DNA from: Pseudomonadota bacterium
GTDB lineage: Bacteria > Pseudomonadota > Gammaproteobacteria > Burkholderiales > Burkholderiaceae_C
Direction of reading: 5' to 3'
DNA length: 64,000 nucleotides
Assembly: GCA_020161065.1 (NCBI GenBank)
Contig: JAIUPH010000039.1
Coordinates: forward strand, 97,802 to 161,801
The notes beneath the pieces are model-generated. The model was not told where the DNA came from and made no database searches. It saw nothing but the letters and a program-made list of their open reading frames with translations. Made by a program: the position numbers and the translations under genes. The number at the start of each line of letters is the position of its first letter. The first letter of the stretch is position 1. Of this stretch, positions 57,581 to 64,000 are shown piece after piece.

Positions 57581-58185
57581 GCGCCCGACGGGTACTTGAC
57601 CGAGCAGCCGTAGGGCCGCGTGCTGCTCACGCTGACCGGCTTGCCGGCCAGCGATTCGGCGAGCGCCGCCTTCACGTGATTGGTGGCCGTGGCGATATCG
57701 GCCGGGTTGGCGGTGGGCTTGCTGTCGATGGCGCCCACGTACACCAGCGTGCCGGCCGGGTTGATGAGGTACATGTGCGGCGTCGTGCGCGCGCCGTAGG
57801 CGCGGCCGATGGTGCCTTCGCTGTCCATCAGCGTCGCGCTGGCGGCCGCCTTCTGGCCCTTCATCCACGCCGCCAGGTCGGCCGGCGCCTTGTAGTCGAC
57901 GTGCTCGCGCGCCACGGTGTTGATCGACAGCCAGACCACGCCCTGGTCGACCGCGGCCTTCTGCGTGCCTTGCATGTTGGCGGCGCCGTAGTGCTTCTGC
58001 ACGTAAGGGCAGCCGGGGTTGACCCATTCCAGCACCACGTGCTTGCCCTTGAAGTCGGCCAGCGAGACGGTCTTGCCGTTGACGTCGGTGGCCGTGAAGG
58101 CCGGCGCCGGCTGACCGACGACGGCGGCGGCCAGCGCCAGCGGCGCGGCGGCCGAGAGCAGCAGGGAAGCGATCAGGCTCTTCAT
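57577..58185 (-). CDS. Periplasmic redoxin (AhpC/TSA thioredoxin-fold)
   Basis: 202 residues with a signal peptide (MKSLIASLLLSAAAPLALA). The thioredoxin-like domain has PAFTATDVNGKTVSLADFKGKHVVLEW and the active region NPGCPYVQKHY near 58-68 with a single resolved Cys (Cys-Pro-Tyr rather than CxxC), then the cis-Pro ARTTPHMYLINP near 133. A second Cys lies near the C terminus (YGCSVKYP). Probably a periplasmic thiol peroxidase-like or reductase protein. It is 34 bp downstream of dsbD, a natural electron donor. GGAGAAC ribosome site. Confidence 0.88.
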   Translation of the reverse strand: MKSLIASLLLSAAAPLALAAAVVGQPAPAFTATDVNGKTVSLADFKGKHVVLEWVNPGCPYVQKHYGAANMQGTQKAAVDQGVVWLSINTVAREHVDYKAPADLAAWMKGQKAAASATLMDSEGTIGRAYGARTTPHMYLINPAGTLVYVGAIDSKPTANPADIATATNHVKAALAESLAGKPVSVSSTRPYGCSVKYPSGA

Positions 58186-58219
58186 GGGGTGTTCTCCAGT
58201 GAGGGCGGTGAGGTGCGCT

Positions 58220-60397
58220 TCAGCGCAAATCGGCCAGGGCGGTCTCCACCTCGGCCACGGTGGGCAGTTCGCTCAACAGCCGCGGCGCCGCGGCGCCGGG
58301 CGCGTACAGCGCATAGACCGGCACGCCGCTGCGGCCCAGGCGCGCCAGCTCGGCGGTGATGCGCGCGTCGCGGCGCGTCCAGTCGGCGCGCAGCAGGCTG
58401 ACGCCGCGCGCGTTGAAGGCGTCCAGCACCTCGGCGCTGGCCAGCGTGGTGCGCTTGTTGTACTGGCAGGTCACGCACCAGGCGGCGGTGAAGTCCACGA
58501 ACACCGGCTTGCCGTCGCGCTGCAGCTGGGCGACGGCTTCGGGGCTCCAGGGCTGCCAGACATCGGCCTTGGCGCTCTTGTCGGCCGAGGCGGCCGTGGC
58601 CGCCGTGGCCGCCGTGGCGGCTTCCACCGTGCGCAGCGCCGGCAGCGCCCAGGCCAGCGCCACCGCCAGCAGCAGCAGCGACAGCGTGCCCAGCGCCGCG
58701 CGCGCGCGGCCGCCGAGCGCCGGCGAGCCCAGCGCCCAGGCGACGAAGGCCAGCGCCAGCAATGCGCCCAGCAGCGCAGCGGCACCGTCGATGCCGGTCT
58801 GCTGCCCGAGCACCCAGACCAGCCAGACCACCGTCGCGAACATCGGGAACGCCATCAGCCCGCGGAAGGTGGCCATCCACGGCCCCGGCCGCGGCAGCGC
58901 GCGCGCCAGTGCCGGCCACGCGCTGGCCAGCAGGTAGGGCAAGGCCATGCCCAGGCCCAGCGCGCCGAACACGGCCAGCGCCTGCGCGGCCGGCAACGTC
59001 AGCGCCAGGCCGAGCGAGGCGCCCATGAAAGGCGCGGTGCAGGGCGAGGCGACGGCCACCGCGAGCACGCCGCTCAAGGCCGCGTCGATCATCGGATGGC
59101 GCGAGCGCGCCGCCGACCACGCCGCCGGCAGCACCGAGCCGAACTCGAACAGCCCCGCGAGGTTGAGCCCGATCAGCGTGAACAGCGCCGCCAGCGCGGC
59201 CACGAACAGCGGGCTTTGCAGCTGGAAGCCCCAGCCGAGCTGCTCGCCGCCGGCGCGCAAAGCCAGCAGCAGCGCGGCCAAGGCCAGGAACGACAGCACC
59301 ACGCCGGCCGTGTAGGCCAGGCCGCCGGCCAGCAGGCGGCGGCGATCGTGCGCCTGCTGCGCGAAGCCGAAGACCTTGAGCGACAGCACCGGAAACACGC
59401 AAGGCATGAGGTTGAGCAGCACACCGCCGGCCAGCGCGAACAGCAGCGCCAGCGGCAGGCTGCCCAGGCTGGCGGTGGGCGCCGGCGCCGCGAGCGCCGG
59501 CAGCGTCTGCGGCACCGGCGTGGCGGCGGCCGCCGACGCGGCGCCCGGCGCCGGCCACGGCGTGGTGACGGCCACCTGTACCTGCAGGCCGGCGACCTGG
59601 CCTTGGCCGTCGTCGCTGACCAGCACCGCGGGCATCGCCGACGGGCTGTCGCTGCGCTGCGGGTCGAGTGCGATGCGCGCGGTCCAGCGCTCGGCCGTCC
59701 AGGCGTCGCGCGGCTGCGCGGCGTTGTTGATGACGCCCGGCGTCTCCGGCAGCAGCGCCAGCTTGCGGCCCTGCCAGGCCGCGGGCAGGCCGCTGATGTC
59801 GACCACCAGCTCATCGCCTTCCACCCGCGCGCGGCCTTGTGCGCCGGCCGCCGCCTGCGGCAGCGCGGCGCGGGCGGCGTCGAAGTGCGCGGCCTGGCCG
59901 GCGATGGCGGCCTGCGTCGGCAGTTCGAGGTCGAACTCGCCCGACTCGGGGATGCAGACCTCCTTGCACACCAGCCACTCGGCCTTCAACTTGACCGGCA
60001 GCGTGGCGCCGGCGGGCAGCGCGCTCACCTGCACCGGCACCGGCAGCAGCAGCCGGCCTTCGTAGCCGTAGTTCATCAGCGGCCCGATCGGCAGCTTGCG
60101 CGGCGTCGGCCACTGGATGTCGCCGGCCTGCAGCCCCGGCGGCAGCGTCCACTGCAGCGTGGTCGGCAGGCCCGAATCGCCGGGGTTCTTCCAGTAGGTG
60201 TGCCAATGCGGCTGGTGCTCGATCAGCAGGCCCAGCCACAGCGGCTTGCCGACGCCCACGCCCTCGGGCGCATGGGCCAGCAGTTCGGCGCGCACCTGCG
60301 GCGTGGTGACGCTGGCGGCCGCGCGCCCCGGCAGGGGCAGGGTGGCAGCGGCAAGCCCGAGAACGAAGGCCAGTGACGGCAGGGCGCGACGGAACAT
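58220..60397 (-). CDS. Thiol:disulfide interchange protein DsbD/ScsB-like
   Basis: Carries electrons from cytoplasmic thioredoxin to periplasmic thiol proteins. 725 residues: signal peptide; N-terminal beta domain (about 30-260) with the Cys pair VCKEVCIPESGEF near 145; eight-helix membrane core (about 310-600) with NLMPCVFPVLSLK and ASPCTAPFMGASLG, the two redox Cys; an Ala/Thr repeat linker (ATAATAATAA); and a C-terminal thioredoxin domain with TAAWCVTCQYNK near 650. The N-terminal domain is of the longer ScsB type. An ATG at 60415 is an alternative start. Confidence 0.92.
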   Translation of the reverse strand: MFRRALPSLAFVLGLAAATLPLPGRAAASVTTPQVRAELLAHAPEGVGVGKPLWLGLLIEHQPHWHTYWKNPGDSGLPTTLQWTLPPGLQAGDIQWPTPRKLPIGPLMNYGYEGRLLLPVPVQVSALPAGATLPVKLKAEWLVCKEVCIPESGEFDLELPTQAAIAGQAAHFDAARAALPQAAAGAQGRARVEGDELVVDISGLPAAWQGRKLALLPETPGVINNAAQPRDAWTAERWTARIALDPQRSDSPSAMPAVLVSDDGQGQVAGLQVQVAVTTPWPAPGAASAAAATPVPQTLPALAAPAPTASLGSLPLALLFALAGGVLLNLMPCVFPVLSLKVFGFAQQAHDRRRLLAGGLAYTAGVVLSFLALAALLLALRAGGEQLGWGFQLQSPLFVAALAALFTLIGLNLAGLFEFGSVLPAAWSAARSRHPMIDAALSGVLAVAVASPCTAPFMGASLGLALTLPAAQALAVFGALGLGMALPYLLASAWPALARALPRPGPWMATFRGLMAFPMFATVVWLVWVLGQQTGIDGAAALLGALLALAFVAWALGSPALGGRARAALGTLSLLLLAVALAWALPALRTVEAATAATAATAASADKSAKADVWQPWSPEAVAQLQRDGKPVFVDFTAAWCVTCQYNKRTTLASAEVLDAFNARGVSLLRADWTRRDARITAELARLGRSGVPVYALYAPGAAAPRLLSELPTVAEVETALADLR

Positions 60398-60517
60398 CCC
60401 GCGATCAGACCACATCGGCGCAAGCCCCGCGTGACGGTGGACAAGCGCGGCCGCACGACTCCGCGCCAGTCCGCGCGACTCCGCGGCGGGCGCGCCGAAC
60501 GCCGCCCCGGCGGGCCT

Positions 60518-60548
60518 TTGAAGCCGCGTGCGGGTTTCTACATATAAT
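60518..60548 (+). promoter_or_regulatory. Promoter of the ATP synthase operon
   Basis: A consensus -10 TATAAT (60543-60548) with TTGAAG (60518-60523) as a -35 at a slightly long 19-bp spacing. The leader to the atpI ATG is about 30 bases. The perfect TATAAT stands out in this GC-rich DNA. Confidence 0.75.
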
Positions 60549-60584
60549 CCCGCGGCTTTGCTGATCGCATCTCGCGAGTCGTCC

Positions 60585-62262
<1,678 letters not shown>

Positions 62263-62336
62263 GCCTTCGGTGACGGTTCGCCGGGCGGCGGTGTCAGCAC
62301 CGCGGTCCGTGGTCAGCCCATGACGAGGTTCTAGCC

Positions 62337-62807
62337 GTGAGCATCAATGCCACCCTGATCGTCCAGATGATCGTGTTCGCGATCCTGGTCTGGTTCACGA
62401 TGCGTTTTGTCTGGCCGCCGATCACCGCGGCGCTGGACGAGCGCGCGAAGAAGATCGCCGACGGCCTGTCGGCCGCCGACAAGGCCAAGTCCGAACTGGC
62501 CGCCGCCAACCAGCGCGTGGAGCAGCAGCTTGCCGCCGCGCGCGACGACGCCGCCAAGCGCCTGGCCGACGCCGAGCGCCTGGCGCAGCAGATCGTCGAG
62601 GACGCCAAGACCAAGGCCAACGACGAAGGCGCCAAGATCATCGCCGCCGCCCGCGCCGAGGCCGAGCAGGAGTCGGTGAAGGCCCGCGAGGCGCTGCGCG
62701 AGCAGGTGGCGGGCCTCGCCGTCAAGGGCGCCGAGGCCATCCTGCGCAAGGAAGTGAACCCCTCGGTGCACGCCGAGCTGCTGGGTCGCCTGAAGGCGGA
62801 GCTTTGA
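62337..62807 (+). CDS. atpF: F0F1 ATP synthase subunit b
   Basis: 156 residues: one N-terminal membrane helix ([22 protein letters not shown]) and a long charged coiled coil rich in Ala/Lys/Glu that forms the peripheral stalk. GTG start preceded by GAGG. Length matches E. coli b. Confidence 0.96.
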   Translation: MSINATLIVQMIVFAILVWFTMRFVWPPITAALDERAKKIADGLSAADKAKSELAAANQRVEQQLAAARDDAAKRLADAERLAQQIVEDAKTKANDEGAKIIAAARAEAEQESVKAREALREQVAGLAVKGAEAILRKEVNPSVHAELLGRLKAEL

Positions 62808-62808
62808 G

Positions 62809-63351
62809 ATGGCAGAGCTTGCCACCATCGCGCGGCCCTATGCCGAAGCCTTGTTCAAGGCCATCGGCGGCTCCGACGCGCAGGCGCTGAAGTCGCAGAT
62901 GGCGGCGCTGGCCCAGGTGGCCGGCAACGCCGACCTGCGCCAGGTGGCCGACAACCCCAAGGTCGGCGCGATGCAGGTCTTCGACCTGATCGCCGGCGTC
63001 GCGCTGCAGCAGGGGCTGGCGCTGGACAGCAAGATCGGCAACCTGCTGCGCACCGTGGTCGAGAACGGCCGCCTCGCGGCGCTGCCCGAGATCGCCGCGC
63101 AGTTCCAGGCGCTGGTCAACGCGAGCTCGGGCGTGTCGGACGCCACCGTGCACAGCGCCTACCCGATCGACGATGCGCAGCTCGGCGCGGTGATGGCCAC
63201 GCTGGAGAAGCGCTTCGGCCGCAAGCTCAAGGGCGCCGTGCAGGTCGACCCCGAGCTGATCGGCGGCATCCGCGTGGTGGTCGGCGACGAAGTGCTCGAC
63301 ACCTCGGTCAAGGCCCGTTTGGAACAAATGAAGGCCGCGTTGACCGCCTGA
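62809..63351 (+). CDS. atpH: F0F1 ATP synthase subunit delta
   Basis: 180 residues with the N-terminal helical domain ([17 protein letters not shown]) and the C-terminal signature [22 protein letters not shown]. Links F1 to subunit b. The ATG follows the atpF stop by one base. Confidence 0.96.
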   Translation: MAELATIARPYAEALFKAIGGSDAQALKSQMAALAQVAGNADLRQVADNPKVGAMQVFDLIAGVALQQGLALDSKIGNLLRTVVENGRLAALPEIAAQFQALVNASSGVSDATVHSAYPIDDAQLGAVMATLEKRFGRKLKGAVQVDPELIGGIRVVVGDEVLDTSVKARLEQMKAALTA

Positions 63352-63379
63352 TGGCGGGCGCGCTGCTCCGGAGAGACAC

Positions 63380-64000
<621 letters not shown>

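Overview
The window is chromosomal DNA of very high G+C from a betaproteobacterium. Gene content points to the order Burkholderiales, probably a Rubrivivax/Leptothrix-like lineage: a short MetH behind an S-adenosylhomocysteine riboswitch, the torF-porin/glnK/amtB block, the proteobacterial-type gshA, a livGFHMK operon and an atpI-atpBEFHA operon. This placement is inferred from gene families; no rRNA or tRNA gene was seen. Coding is dense. Because G+C at third positions is extreme, long antisense ORFs run opposite almost every real gene, and these were discarded.

Layout. 1-2.9 kb: the 3' part of a membrane protein with a C-terminal double zinc ribbon, then selO. 2.9-6.1 kb: small accessory genes on the minus strand (VOC, GNAT, secreted protein, PPOX-fold protein, membrane protein) and a 5'-truncated reverse transcriptase. 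6.2-10.5 kb: a nucleoside salvage operon cdd-punA-5'-nucleotidase-deoA. 10.5-11.9 kb: a gap and two small membrane-protein genes of visibly lower G+C. 11.9-17.6 kb: a BMP-type nucleoside ABC transporter, divergent from adenosine deaminase. 17.7-24.6 kb: OmpA-like lipoprotein, SAH riboswitch plus metH, a serine hydrolase, comM. 24.9-27.5 kb: TorF porin, glnK, amtB. 27.7-34.7 kb: gshA, kup, benE-like, gshB, a questin-oxidase-like gene and a Uma2 gene. 34.8-40.3 kb: uup, a secreted intradiol dioxygenase, a conserved hypothetical and a MocR regulator. 40.4-44.0 kb: a tightly overlapped four-gene operon (DMT exporter, racemase-like, aminotransferase, PhzF) divergent from the MocR gene. 44.0-49.9 kb: cardiolipin synthase, small MscS channel, soluble histidine kinase, VOC protein, alanyl-tRNA editing protein. 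49.9-54.6 kb: livGFHMK. 54.8-60.4 kb: cytochrome c', cytochrome b561, GNAT, aldose epimerase, redoxin, dsbD. 60.5-64 kb: atpI, atpB, atpE, atpF, atpH and the start of atpA.

How the genes work together. The salvage enzymes (cytidine deaminase, purine and thymidine phosphorylases, 5'-nucleotidase, adenosine deaminase) and the BMP transporter form a nearly complete nucleoside uptake and degradation pathway in two blocks. SAH sensing upstream of metH ties methionine regeneration to SAH level. glnK/amtB handles ammonium, and gshA/gshB makes glutathione.

Most worth a second look: the SAH riboswitch at the 5' end of the metH transcript and the missing homocysteine module; the reverse-transcriptase remnant ending at a palindromic repeat; a racemase-like protein with Ala at the first catalytic position inside the MocR-linked operon; a 17-bp tandem duplication at the start of a permease gene; hairpins enclosing both stop codons of convergent gene pairs; and a C12 tract before the questin-oxidase-like gene. 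I did not find a convincing new multi-gene defence or mobile system.
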